In this document: positions 22,935 through 34,416 of the stretch, in pieces
Layout: every line of letters begins with the position of its first letter
Numbering within the stretch: position 1 is the stretch's first letter
Assembly (NCBI GenBank): GCA_002917075.1
Contig: NTMA01000081.1
Location: 1-64,000 of the forward strand
Length of the DNA stretch: 64,000 nucleotides
Source of the DNA: Hawksworthiomyces lignivorus
Taxonomy: Eukaryota > Ascomycota > Sordariomycetes > Ophiostomatales > Ophiostomataceae
Direction of reading: 5' to 3'
Notes under the pieces: model-generated
Databases searched by the model: none
What the model was told of the DNA's origin: nothing
What the model saw: the letters and a program-made list of their open reading frames with translations, nothing else
Program-made: the position numbers and the translations under genes

Positions 22935-24675
22935 TCACTTTTCCTGGGAGCTGCTCCCCGCCTCGGCGGCGGGGGCGGCAGAAGCAGCGGCCAGCTCGCT
23001 CTTTCGGTGCGCCTTGTCGGCCGCCGCGCGGCGCCAGCCGGCGCCGAACCGCCACTGGGCAAACAGCAGCACCAGGGCGGCGGCCTGGACGGCGGCGCAG
23101 ACGGTGAAGGCGACGCCGGCGCCGAGGGCGCGGACGAGGGGCACGACGAAGCTGGTGCCGCCGGCGGCGCACAGGCAGCGGGCGAGGTTGAGGCTGGCGC
23201 TGGCGGCGGCGCTGCGGTTGCGGTCGTGGAAGACGTCGACCAGGTACGTCATGGTGGCCGACTGCATGGAGATGGCGGTCCAGCCCGTGATAAACGAGGC
23301 CACGATCGGCGCCGCAATGTGCACGCGCCGGCCGATGGTCCAGCCGAACATGAGCGTCGACGCACACTGCAGCACCGAGAACAGCGGCAGCAAACGGAGG
23401 CGCGCCAGCTCCAAGTGGTCACCGATGTCGTCCTCAGCGCCACCGCCGCCGCCGCCAGCCTGCGTCTTCGCCGCCTTCACCTTGCGGTAGTCCGCGTCCA
23501 GGATCTTGCCCGTGACTAGCGTGCCCACCATGGAGCCGACGCCGTTGGCAATGTAGGTGAGGCCGATCTGGGTCTCCGACAAGCCGTACTCGGACGCGAA
23601 GAGCGTCGACATGGCCGTGATGCTCATCTGCCAGACGGCGTAGTAGATGGCCAGGAACAGCACGATGAACCCGGCCTCGCGGCTGAACAGGATGCGCAGC
23701 GGGCCCAGGACGTCGATGCGCAGCTTCTTCTTCGCGGCGGCAGCAGCCTGCTCCTCGCCACTCTCGGAAGGCGGAGTCCACTGGATCTTGCTGTGCTTCT
23801 GGTAGAACTGCAGCGGGTAGCGCGCGAGGAGGTGCAGCGACGCCGCCGGCCGGCTGCCGTTGCCGACCATGGCGCGCAGCGTCTCTGGCAGCAGCAGGAT
23901 CATCAGCAGCAGGAACACGCCGCCGTAGATGGTCAGAAACCAGAAGATTGACCGCCACCCCAGCGACCCGGCCAGCGCGCCGCCGATCACGGGACCCACG
24001 GCCACGGGCACCAGCAGGCCGGCTTGGAAGATACCCATCAAGCCGCCGCGGTTCGCCCGCGTTGTCACGTCGCCAATCACTCCAGAGCCGATAGCGATCG
24101 TGCTAGCGCTGCCGGTGCTCTGCAGGCAGCGCAGCACGATGAGCCCGGCATAGGTGTGGACCAGCGCCAGGCCGACGCACGCACCGAGAAACACCAGGAA
24201 GGTGCAGCAGTAGGCGAGGCGCCGGCCCCGGGCGTCCGACAAGGGCGCCCAGAAGCTGGGCGCCAGCCCCTGGAAGATCAGATACGAGGTCACGGTCAGA
24301 TTGATGAGCTCTGCTGACACATTGAACTGGTCGGCCATGGTCGGTAGCGCCGGAAAATAAATGTTCGACGCAAAGCCAGAGACTTGTGGATGGTCAGTTT
24401 TGCTCAAGGGATTAATTTGTCCTTAGCAATAGATACAATTTTCGATACTTACACGTCGCGGCCACGGACACGATCAGCACGATCACTGACCGCTGGCGGG
24501 GGTCAAAGATGCTGTGCGGCGGTTCCTCATCTTTCTGGTGCGGAGTAGACGTTGGCGCAGAAGACGACGGCGTAGAGGGGGCGGGGGCCGCAGCCGGCGA
24601 AGATGTGTGCTGTTCGGGATCTTTCATGTTGCAGGTGTCTGTTGGGAATTTGATGCTGGAATGAGTATTCATCAT
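22935..24675 (-). CDS. MFS transporter, DHA1 drug:H+ antiporter type
   Basis: Predicted 12-helix plasma-membrane efflux pump. Exons 24453-24675 and 22935-24382 give 556 residues. The donor is T/GTAAGT; the acceptor is AAG at 24383-24385, chosen because it restores the conserved F-SGFASNIYFPALPT segment of DHA1 helix 1. The N-terminal about 55 residues are a polar Pro/Ser cytosolic tail. Motif A appears as APLSDARGRR after helix 2; the antiporter motif C as GPVIGGALAGSLGWR in helix 5; a large cytosolic loop of about 70 residues follows helix 6 and a second Gly-rich loop is near GGGGGGAEDD. Substrate is not predictable. The Zn2Cys6 gene lies directly upstream in the same orientation, and the promoter holds a CGGA-site cluster. 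Confidence 0.9.
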
Positions 24676-24759
24676 TGAAGAACAGACAAGCGGCGACAGA
24701 GCAGCTGTTTATATAAAGCATCGCCGTGGCGGTGGTGATGTGCAAGTCAACCACACTTT

Positions 24760-24834
24760 CGGAGTTCAGGAGCGGAGTTGAGATCCGGCGCTCGGAATTG
24801 ACAATTTGGCGGAGAACGATCCCCGGAGTTGAGA
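24760..24834 (+). promoter_or_regulatory. Cluster of CGGA(G/A) half-sites upstream of the MFS gene
   Basis: CGGAGTT occurs at 24760, 24773 and 24824, CGGAATT at 24793 and CGGAGAA at 24810, all on the + strand, 85-155 bp before the MFS start codon. The two units at 24773-24783 and 24824-24834 share an exact 11-bp CGGAGTTGAGA. Zn2Cys6 proteins usually recognise CGG triplets, so this is a candidate operator for the adjacent regulator. The binding is inferred, not shown. Confidence 0.5.
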
Positions 24835-24962
24835 CCCACACCGTGAAACAAGCTTTCAATCTAATGCGCCGCAGGCTACGGGACTACAAGTATGTTCCAG
24901 GGGAAGTTGTGTTGCATCAAACGGACGTAGCCGGCATTAATGACCCAGCCGTATTATTTGCT

Positions 24963-26360
24963 TCAACCCCCATGGGTGCAGCTAGTGACCGCGTAGAGCA
25001 TGGTGCCAAACTCGTCGACGCTCTCCAGCCATTGGTCGACGCGCTGGCGCTGGTTGGCGACGTCGGCCTCGCTCAGGTCGGGCGCGATGGGCCACAGCTC
25101 GTCGATGCGCAGGTGGCCCTCGCCGGGGCGGATGATTGCCGTGGCCGGCGTCGTCGGCAGCCAGTCCTCCAGCGACAGGTTGTAGGCCGCCTTCCAGTCG
25201 GCGCGGGTCTTGGCCTGCCACAGGGCGCGGCTGCCCGGCGCTGGCAGACCGCGCAGCTCCGTGCCCAGGTAGCCCGGCAGGCCGTCGTGCGCCGAGAGCA
25301 CGCTGTCGAACAGGTACATGGTGTACAGGGTGCGGCGCTTGGCCTCGGCCACGATCCACGCCTCCCACCGCGGCCGCGTCCGCTGCTGCAGCTGCTGCGG
25401 CGCCTGCTGCAGCTGCTCCTGCTCCGCCACGCACACGAGGCCGCACCGCGCGCTGGCGCATGCGATGTCCTGCAGGGCGATGATCGCCTGCCGCAGGAAC
25501 GGGTCGCCCTCGCGCTCCAGCTGGAAGAAGAGCACCATCGAGTACAGCAGGTACGCCTGGAAGACGGAGAGCGACCGGAGGTGGCGGTCGGCGTCCTGGC
25601 TCTCAGGCCTGCGGTCTGCGCCGCCGTTGCCGCCACCGCCGCCGCTGCTGTTGCTTTCGTAGGCGCCGTGCTGGCCGTAGAGGCGGTCCATCTCCCGCAT
25701 CAGCACCTGGGCCACGACGTCCTCCGTCGAGCTGCCGCCCGACAGCGTCTTGTCGCAGATGCGCATGAGGCTCAGGCACGTAGCAAGGATCGACGGCGCC
25801 GCGGAGGGCGCGCCAATGCCCATGCCCACGTTCATCTGGGACGGGTGTATGAACGGCGGCACGCCGCGCCCGCGGACGGCCATGGACGTGTAAGACTTGA
25901 GCATGCGCCGCATGAAGCCAATCGTAGACGGCTGATACGCTTTGACTTTCTGCCCCGGCGTCGGAATGTACGACTGCATCCAGCGGATGCTGATGCCGTC
26001 CGCGTTGATGGGGCACACGAGCTCCAGGCCAGAGAAATCAAAGGCGTCTGAAGGCGGGCTCAATTCTAGGGCGGGGGTGGGCGTCTGCATGCCAATCCCG
26101 TCCGGGACCGCAGCTGCTTGGCGAGGAAACCCGTCACTCATCAGCACGGCCGCCGAGGCTGGCTCCCGGCCGGCTGCCACGTCGGGCCTGCCTACGTGGT
26201 CTAGGCCGCCTAGAGCGGCGGCCTGGGGATAGGTGCAGGAGATTCCACGGGCGGCACATCGCCCACAGCTGGCCTCTTTGCGATCGCATTTCGCTTTAGC
26301 AGCCACACATGCCTGGCAGGCCTTTTGGCGTGAAGTGGCATATCGCGAAGTTTTCATCAT
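24963..26360 (-). CDS. Zn(II)2Cys6 transcription factor next to the MFS gene
   Basis: Single-exon regulator of 465 residues. The binuclear zinc cluster is at residues about 15-43 with C-x2-C-x6-C-x6-C-x2-C-x6-C spacing (CQACVAAKAKCDRKEASC, then CGRC region and CTYP). The rest is a Fungal_trans-type helical region: RWMQSYIP near 130, MLKSYTSMAVRG, a central SVFQAYLLYSMVLFFQLE helix, and AKRRTLYTMYLFDSVLS, typical of small pathway-specific regulators. No PAS or other domain is present. It is shorter than most full-length C6 activators (600-900 residues), which suits a cluster-type regulator. Its stop lies 287 bp from the start of the same-strand MFS gene. Likely role: local control of the transporter (inference from position and promoter sites). 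Confidence 0.87.
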   Translation of the reverse strand: MMKTSRYATSRQKACQACVAAKAKCDRKEASCGRCAARGISCTYPQAAALGGLDHVGRPDVAAGREPASAAVLMSDGFPRQAAAVPDGIGMQTPTPALELSPPSDAFDFSGLELVCPINADGISIRWMQSYIPTPGQKVKAYQPSTIGFMRRMLKSYTSMAVRGRGVPPFIHPSQMNVGMGIGAPSAAPSILATCLSLMRICDKTLSGGSSTEDVVAQVLMREMDRLYGQHGAYESNSSGGGGGNGGADRRPESQDADRHLRSLSVFQAYLLYSMVLFFQLEREGDPFLRQAIIALQDIACASARCGLVCVAEQEQLQQAPQQLQQRTRPRWEAWIVAEAKRRTLYTMYLFDSVLSAHDGLPGYLGTELRGLPAPGSRALWQAKTRADWKAAYNLSLEDWLPTTPATAIIRPGEGHLRIDELWPIAPDLSEADVANQRQRVDQWLESVDEFGTMLYAVTSCTHGG

Positions 26361-27195
26361 GGTCAGGGAGACCCATGTCTAGAGGTGCAGCCCAGCAATT
26401 GTGTCTCTATTTATTTGCATTGGGTTATTGTCTGTTTTGGGTCAAGCTAGGGTCCTCTATAATTAGAGAGCTGCTAAGAAGGGACTATATCCGGTCTTAG
26501 TCACACGTGACACACAGTCACGTGTGTAATTCCGTCTTGCTGGATTGAGCAACGGGGCTCTACTTACACGAAGCAAAGACGACACCGACGGTGGACCGCT
26601 TGAAGCACTAAAAGACGATGGAGAAAAGTTGCATGACTAAGTACAGCTGTGTTCCCTTCGGGCGAGGCATGATGTAGCTGACTAATAGCTGGCGTTTTAG
26701 ATGTATCCACCAGCTGGCCAGACCAAGTTCTCTTCGGTTATGTTCGGTTCGAATAGCAACAGTTTCCCCAATTGGTACGAGGTACTACCACCTTGCATGA
26801 GGAATGTTCATAGTCAATAAAATGTACATGCGTATTATATCCTCGTCTATATGCAAAAAGTAACTGACCAACGTATTTCCTTCCTTCCCGTCCCATATAA
26901 ACCAGTTCTGTCTGTTTTTTTTCTTTCCGGTTTAGTTTGGTTGGCTTCGTTTGATTTTAATCACAATACTTGTACAGCGAGCGCATCTCTTAACATGAGA
27001 GACAATCGGGGAAATATTGACGCAAGGGAAAAGAACGACAGAGAAAAAAAGCCACACATCACAAAGACATAAAACGAGACTCTACGCAATATATATGCTG
27101 TCAACAAATATGTGCCAGATATATGTTATGCGCCACCCCTGTTAAAACGCCTTCTCATCTAGCAGATCCCTTGCGGGATTCCATCTGCCCTTCCT
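26361..27195. other. Intergenic, C6 regulator promoter and KGD1 3' region
   Basis: 835 bp without a gene. The left part is the promoter of the Zn2Cys6 gene and carries a CACGTG inverted repeat (26502-26526). The right part is AT-rich and would hold the KGD1 3' UTR, with a possible minus-strand poly(A) region near 26990-27090. Confidence 0.5.
26502..26534. promoter_or_regulatory. CACGTG inverted repeat plus CGGAATT site upstream of the C6 regulator
   Basis: Perfect 10-bp inverted repeat CACACGTGAC / GTCACGTGTG (26502-26511 and 26517-26526) separated by ACACA, each arm containing the bHLH core CACGTG. At 26528-26534 AATTCCG reads CGGAATT towards the regulator, the same site type as upstream of the MFS gene. 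The element sits about 140-175 bp before the regulator's ATG. Function is inferred. Confidence 0.45.
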
Positions 27196-30100
27196 CTACT
27201 CGCCCTTCAGCTTGTCCTGCTTCACAGTAAATGCCATCTCCAGCAGGTCCTGCTCCTCCTTGTTGTGCGACGCCTTGGTGCCCGTAGCCACCGACGCACT
27301 CGGGTTGCGGCCGGCGTACATGACGTGCTTGTGGTCGTGGTGCTCAGTGTGGTTCAGGATCGTCTCGATGCGAGGCTGCGTGAAGCTCCAGGCGCCAGCG
27401 TTGAGCGGCTCCTCCTGGGCCCACACAATCGTCTTGGCGTTCGGGTACGAGTCCAGGTTCTCCCGCACCTGCTGCCAGGGGAAGGGGTGCAGCTGCTCGA
27501 CACGAGTGATGGCCACGTTGTCGATGTTGTTCTCGGCACGGTACTTGTGCAGAGCTGCGTAGACCTGGCCAGAGCACAGAATCACACGGTCAATCTCGTC
27601 GTTGGCCTTGATCGTACCCTCCTGGTGAGCCGGGTCGGGGATGATCCAGGTGAACTGTGAGTCACCAGTGAACTCCTCAATGCTCGAGCGCGCAATCGGG
27701 TGGCGCAGGAGCGACTTGGAGAAGAAGATAATCAGGGCTGTAAAACACAGTGTTAGTCATAGACGTACTTTGAGAGCAGAACGGGCAGGAAACAGGCTGA
27801 AGAGAAACTCACGCTTCCGGAACTGGCGGTTCATCTGCCGGCGCAGGATGTGGAACAGATTGGAGGGCGAAGTCATGTAGGCGATCTGCATGTTGCAGTC
27901 CTGGTGCTGGCGGTTCAGCTTGTCCTCAGAGGGGAACTCGCGAGGGTCTTCGTTGCAGAGCTGCAGATATCTCTCGATGCGGCCGGACGAGTGCTCAGGG
28001 CCCTGGCCATCGTAGCCGTGGGGAAGGGACATAACGAGACCGGTGCGCTGCATCCACTTGATCTCACCAGAAGCGATGAACTGGTCAATGATGCACTGCG
28101 CGTTGTTGGCAAAGTCACCGAACTGGGCCTCCCACATGACAAGCGCGTTGGGCGACGACAGAGAGTAGCCGTACTCGAAGCCGAGAGCACCGAACTCGCT
28201 CAGAGACGAGTTCGAGATGACGAACTTGCTCTGGTCCTTGCTGATGTGCTGCAGAGGAGTGTACGTGTCCTCGGTCTCCTGGTCGTGGAACACGGCGTGG
28301 CGCTGCGAGAAGGTACCACGCTCCACGTCCTGGCCAGACACGCGAACGTGGTGGCCCTCGCTGACCAGCGTGCCGAAAGCCAGGGCCTCGGCGGTCGACC
28401 AGTCAATGTTCTTGCCGTCTAGGACCGACTTGGTGCGGGCATTGAGAATGCGCTTCAGGTTGCGGTGGACATTGAAGCCCTCGGGGGTGGAGCCGATGAC
28501 CTCGCCGATGTGCTCTAGCGTCTTCTGGTCGACACCAGTCGGGTTGTGCGGGAGAATCTCGGTGGCCAGCTCCTTGGGCGACTTGAAGCCGTTCCAGGCA
28601 GACGTGGTCCACTCCTTGGAAGTCGGCTGGTATTCCCTGGACTTGGAGAAGCTGTCCTCGAGCATGCTCCACACCCACTTCTTGTGCTCCTCAATGTCCT
28701 CCTTCGTAAATGTGCCCTCCTTCAGGAGCTTCTCGACATAGATGTCGATCTGCGGCTCGTGGGAGTTGATGCGCTTGTACATCAGAGGCTGCGTGAAGGA
28801 CGGCTGGTCGGTCTCGTTGTGGCCGTGCTTCCGGTAGCACACCAGGTCGATGATAACGTCCTGCTTGAACTCGGCGCGCCAGTCAGAGGCCAGCTGGCAG
28901 ACGAAGTTGACAGCCTCGACATCGTCGGCGTTGACGTGGAAGACAGGCGCATCGATGCCCTTTGCAATATCCGTGCAGTAGGGAGTCGAGCGAGCAAAGC
29001 GGGGATCCGTCGTGAAGCCGATCTGGTTGTTGACGACCAGGTGGATGGTGCCGCCGGTGGAGAAGGCCGGCAGAGAGTGGAAACCCAGACACTCGTACAC
29101 AACACCCTGGGCAGCGAACGCGGCGTCACCATGCAGCAGCACAGCCATGGCGCTGCGGTTGGTCGACTCATCGTTGTTGTAGTGCTGGATGGCACGGGTC
29201 TTGCCGAGCACGACGGGGTCTTCAGCCTCCAGATGCGACGGATTGGCGACGAGAGACAGCTGAACGCGCTTGCCGGAGGGTGTGGGGCGCTCAAAGTTCA
29301 TACCTAGATGGTACTTGACATCGCCGGAGCCCTCGTCCTCGGCGTGGGCAGTACCAGCAAACTCGCTGAAAATAGACTCGTTCGGTTTCCGGACGACGTT
29401 GCTCAGCACGTTGAGACGGCCACGATGCGGCATACCAATGACAATGTCCTTGACGCCGTAGTCGACGCTGCGGTCGATCAGGGCCTTCATGCCGGGCACG
29501 AGGGTCTCGCAGCCCTCGAGGCCGAAACGCTTGTCGTTGGGGTACTTGGTGGATAGGAAAGCCTCGAAGCTGGAGCTCCAGATGAGACGGTCGAGGATGC
29601 GGCGCTTCTCATCAATGGAGTACTTGAAGGGCTGGGGCACCTCAACACGCTCACGGAGCCAGTCACACTTCTCACGGTCCGGAATGTGGATGAATTCGAC
29701 ACCATAAGAGCCGCAGTAGATCTTCTCGCAAGCAGAGACGATCTCGCGCAGAGTCATCTTGTCATGGCCCTCCTTCTTGAAGCGCGGCAGAATGCCGGGA
29801 CCAAGCGAGTATTCGGTGTCCAGATCCTTCTCGGAGAACTGGTAGTATTCGAGGGTGAGCTCCTTGGGCTTCTCCTCGTCGCGGATGCCAAGCGGGTCGA
29901 TGTTGGCTTTCAGGTGGCCGCGTGCCTGATATGCGCGCACAAGCAGCTGGACTTTCAAGTGGTTGTCGACGTCAGAGCCCTCTGCCAGTCCAAGGCCGGC
30001 GCCGCCGGCCAGGCCGGGCACGCCAGCCATGGAGCTGGGAACGAGAGAGGGCGGCGGCACGAAGGCCTGGGAGATGGGCATGTCGCCGTTCTCGACGTTC

Positions 30101-30411
30101 TTGAAGTACACCTGCCATGAGACGTGGACGCTCTTGGGATCCTGCTTCCACTGCAGGTACATCTCGTCAATGTAGTTGGCGGTGTTGCCAGAGAGGAAGT
30201 TGTCGTTCGGGTCCGGAGGGGACGACGTCGCGCTGGCAAAGCGTTTTTGCTGAACGGTAGCCAGGGCGAGAGGGCGACGGCCGGCAGAGAGAGCTTTGCT
30301 GGATGACGACCGCGGCATGGCAGCAAATGCACATCTTGAGGAGGAGGAAGCCGCGCGGGCAAGACCTGGCACGGCCAAGCCGCTGGCTTTGCGAAGTGAT
30401 TGCCGCAACAT
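27196..30411 (-). CDS. KGD1: 2-oxoglutarate dehydrogenase E1 component, mitochondrial
   Basis: Thiamine-diphosphate E1 of the 2-oxoglutarate dehydrogenase complex (TCA cycle, mitochondrial matrix). Exons 27813-30411 and 27196-27737 give 1046 residues, the family norm. The 75-bp intron (C/GTGAGT to ACAG) splits the conserved RQFRK-PLIIFF segment; read-through would add a false C-terminus. The N-terminal about 60 residues are Arg/Ser/Ala-rich (presequence), followed by the [15 protein letters not shown]1 N-terminal motif, [25 protein letters not shown], the TPP/Mg motif region [38 protein letters not shown], and a transketolase-like C-terminal half ([19 protein letters not shown]). Possible CCAAT motifs lie far upstream. 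The identification is certain. Confidence 0.97.
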
Positions 30412-31400
30412 CAGAGCTAGATTTGTGTGTTTGAACTATGGGGTAACAATGGTTGAGCTTGAGCCCATATAAGAGAGGTGAAGGTTGGAGGGAGTCAACT
30501 GAGAGAGGAGAAAGAAAAAAAATGTGAGGTTGAGCCCTCTTGAAAGCAATCGGAAGAAACGGAAGCTGTAGAGAACGGTCAGCTACGGCAATTGCAACTA
30601 TGGTTGCTGTTCTTTCCTGAAACCGGGAAGCCACACCGAGCTGCAGAAGGAGGCACGGGCAACGTAGCTAGGGAGAACGCAAGAACAAAGGAAAGCTGGG
30701 TCTCTCTTTCCTGAAACAAACTTACAGAAGAGCAAGATCTCAAAAAAGAGATACTCGGAAAGAGCAAATAGGAAAAAAAAATGGAAAAGAGAAAGAGCGG
30801 CGGAGTAAGTCACGAGGAGAGGCAATTAAAAGGGAAGGAGAAAAACAAGAAAAGCAAGAATTGAGTGCAAGCGTCGGATCGCAGCAACAGGTCCTTTTTG
30901 GAGGCGACTGTAAACTGCTCCGTGCATACTAGGTAGTTATGCGGAAACGCCCAGCTGCGTGAATTGGAGGACAGAGTGCATCACGCCTACGACGAAAACA
31001 AACCACGAAAAAAGGAAAAAAGCCATTGGCTGCATGGCTCTATGACGGCAAATTCGGCTCTAACAATTGTCGGCAAGGGGCGAAAAGTGGGGCGGAAAGC
31101 GACCGATTAGATAATGATGCTGAGCTATGGGTGCGCTGGGGCTCTGGACTCACTGGGCCTAGGTGCACTGGATTGGCGGCAGCGACCATCCGCATGACCT
31201 TGCAGCAAGAGGAAGGTGTCAAGACCCGCTTTTTCCTAGCATTCCAGACGCTCTTAAATATTTTCTTCCAAATTTTTTTCTGTCAGCGCTGACTCTCTTT
31301 TTTCCTCTCTTTTCTCTCCTCATCTGAAAACTAATCCTTCATATTCACTCTGGCTTTAGCCGTAATTCTTCAATGGCAGGTCTTGGAGGGGAAATTGGAG
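30412..31400. promoter_or_regulatory. KGD1 upstream region
   Basis: No gene. Read towards KGD1 (minus strand), the proximal 400 bp is C/T-rich, leader-like. ATTGG at 31025-31029 and 31172-31176 gives CCAAT in the KGD1 orientation, about 615 and 760 bp before the start. Yeast KGD1 is HAP-controlled, so these are candidate Hap-complex sites, though they are short and far away. Confidence 0.4.
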
Positions 31401-32719
31401 GAAAGATGAATCGAAAAGAGTCGGCTACTTACCCTTTGCATGCCTGTAGTTGTTTTCCAGCATATGGAGAGACTCATGGCGTCTAGAGAAATTTTACTGT
31501 CGATACAGCATTGCCACCCATCCACGTTCTTATCCTGTGGCCTGCCTCGCCTTCTATGATACTTTCCTCAAAAGAATACGTTTCTTTAGATAATGATGTT
31601 TGTTCACGTAGATGACACGAACGGGTGCTGAGACCAGTCTAGGGTGGACTGTCAGCTGCTCTTCAGCGATGCTTTTCAGCGGTGCCTGTTGTCAGCGTAT
31701 GTTTCCACCCACCAAACTCGACAGCTATGTAGCCAGATAAGCCAATGTCAAATGTGACCAGGTGGTGGCCGAGATATTGCTATCGGCGTCTTTCGCAATA
31801 TTGTCGTCAGAATCGTGGTCGCCGATGTGAATATAAACGCCAACGTCAACGCGATGGAGACCTACCCAGAGCTTCTGTTTAGTAATGGATTTGCATGCCC
31901 GCATAAACGAAACGCCTGCATTGGCTTAAATTCTGTATTGTGGGCATTGCGACCCTGTTATCCCTTAATCCAACGTTGCAAAGAGACGCTTGAAGAAGAT
32001 TTGAGTTTTTAACAAATAATTACTGGCAATAGACAGACTTTGAAGCATAAGCACTGTCTTGTCATAACTATGCTCGTACAAAAGCAAGCAAAGACAAGCT
32101 CCCATGAGTAGCTAAGCATGCTAGCTCGACATAAATTCCAGCTGTTCAGCTTAAATACAATTGTGATACCCGACCAGTAACTAATACAGCTTCCGAGAGT
32201 GTTCCCACCATCAGTGTTATTGCTTTTGTTCGGTGTGTTTCTTGTTGGCGCTGCGGTGGACACATTGGAACAGGCAGCAACTTGTGTCCTATCTCATGAA
32301 CGGCAAGCATGCCCAGGTTAATTAGAAAACTAAGCATTACTCCGAATTACAGATTTCGGTGTCAAAAAACCTATTCAACACTTGACTTGGTACAGAGAGC
32401 AGTCTGCAGGACAAAATAAGGAAAATTGGAATCGCACTGTCCTTTGCGGCATGGCAGGCGAAGAGACTATAAAGAAGTCTCCAGGTACACAAACAAGATG
32501 TTGATACAATGTTAGTCCACGCGAAAACTTACAAAGATCGAAGCCAATGAAAACAACTCCTATGCATCTCTTACCTCTCAGCAAGATGATGGCCTCTGAT
32601 ACTGCTCGGAAGGTTCTTCGCTAGAGACTGCCGTCACCCAATCTCCTCCCGACCCATTATACTACCATCCTAATAACATGATTCCTACAGATTCTATAAA
32701 ACCGGGGAACTAGAGAGAG

Positions 32720-32808
32720 TCTTTGGATTCCTTTGGCGTGTCCTTGTCAGGGTCCTTGCTCATGAGTTTGGCAAGCTGCATCGCGGGTCTCAACGCCAGT
32801 TGCCGCTA
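32720..32808 (-). pseudogene. Possible 3' terminal exon remnant, unknown protein
   Basis: The minus strand shows a branch-like CTTGAC, a TCTCTC tract and a TATAG acceptor (ending about 32809), followed by an open frame of about 30 codons (RQLALRPAMQLAKLMSKD..., then Lys/Asp/Ser-rich) to a stop near 32714-32720. It is locally GC-richer than its surroundings and looks like the last exon of a gene whose upstream exons are no longer evident. The family is not recognised. Confidence 0.2.
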
Positions 32809-34416
32809 TAGAGAGACCATCATGTCAAGGGTGAAGATACAATTGTTCCTTCCTATTATGACACCATGCTTTGTATCGTTAGTAGTGCTCGAAATAGCCA
32901 GCATGGCAGACCTTATTATCACATTAGTGATCGATATAGTTAGGGTGTGGACTAGCTCTGCCTTAAAAGTATATGGTATTCTCTGTGTCGCTGGCGAAAC
33001 AACTAGCTGGGATTCAAGCATCTGGGTTCACGCAAAGTTATAAATATTATTAACGTGCCAATTACTGACAAAAGGGAGAAGACAGATCAATAGATTTCGT
33101 GTATCAAAAAATAGCATTCTTATATGCGAAGAAGAATATATGTCTGTTCCGGGATTTGACTTCATGTTCCCAAATCTAGCCAAGTTACCGAATCTCAACC
33201 GCAGCTCGAGATCAAGGCCCAGTACATGCCACCATATAATGGCAATCAAAGAGACACAAGAATATATATTGCCCCATCGAAACTACATTGAGACTGCCGT
33301 CCTATGACCTGCAGCAGATAAAATCTTTTCGGCTTAGGTTCGGTGACTGAATGCTCGGTGAGTGAGACATATATCTAGTCTCGACTTGCCCACTCATTGC
33401 TGTGGAGTATGCAATGTGGACCCATGAGATATCCCGTCTCAGAAGAGCCGAACGAGAGGATGATGTGCATTTTCTGTTCCTGAATCAACAGATTATGAGT
33501 TTACTGAGTCATATATCGCAAGCATACACACGGCCGCATTGCTCACGTGGACGGATTGGCACCACATGGGAAATAGCATTGTTTACAGCGAAGCCCGGCA
33601 TCTTTTGAGGTAGTTACAGATTATTTATACACTTCCCAGGTCGATAACACACAAATGTCTACATGGCTGGTTTATTGTCGAGTTTCTAATGTTACCGTAG
33701 GCGAGTCCAAGTTTCTGAAATTGGAAAAGAAATTTTGTCAGTAACAATAGGCCACAGCAAATACTTTGAATAACTCAAGCTCCAGCAGTTTAAGATCACT
33801 TTAGATTCGATGGCTTTTATTTTGTCAAAGGCGAGTTAGCAAAAACGAACATGACTTCTATAGCTTAAGCTCATGAAAGTCGCCCCAAGGACAGAGCCGC
33901 CAGCGATGCAAAGATCTGCTTACATTTACCATCTCTCCAAATCCGCAGCTGGTCTTCCCCCATGATAATGTGTGACGCATTGCCATGGATTCCAACCCAT
34001 GTAGGGCCACGTTGGGAAGCTCCTGGAGACTACACGGAGTGTCTGTTCGTACTTTAGTGCGCCGGAATTTACAATGATTCACAATGAGTTTGGCAGTACT
34101 AGAGATGCGCTTAGCTTCAAGTATTTCGAAATGGATGAGAATGATACTAGTCACGGTGCTATGATCTGATTCTCTAAATGAAGTTGGGGTAAATCTGGAG
34201 CTACGCGCATAGTAATATTGGCCATGTCAAAAGTGAACTTTGTTAACGCCGCACAATGTAACCACACCCTTTTCTTTGGCAGTCAGGATAACCGTAGAAT
34301 TTTTCATACGAGATGCACTTGGCAAGGATGCCTCCACAGAAGCCATTATTTCGACTACTGGATTATGACTATGCTGACACAGTATATCGATATCAACATT
34401 ATATTTTTGTCCTTTG

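Noticed and set aside
26735..26765. Possible tRNA B-box (GGTTCGAATAG)
   Set aside because: The last conserved positions do not match, and no A box or cloverleaf can be drawn around it.
27757..27812. Alternative KGD1 C-terminus by reading into the intron
   Set aside because: Removing the 75-bp intron restores the conserved [15 protein letters not shown] segment and the normal length.
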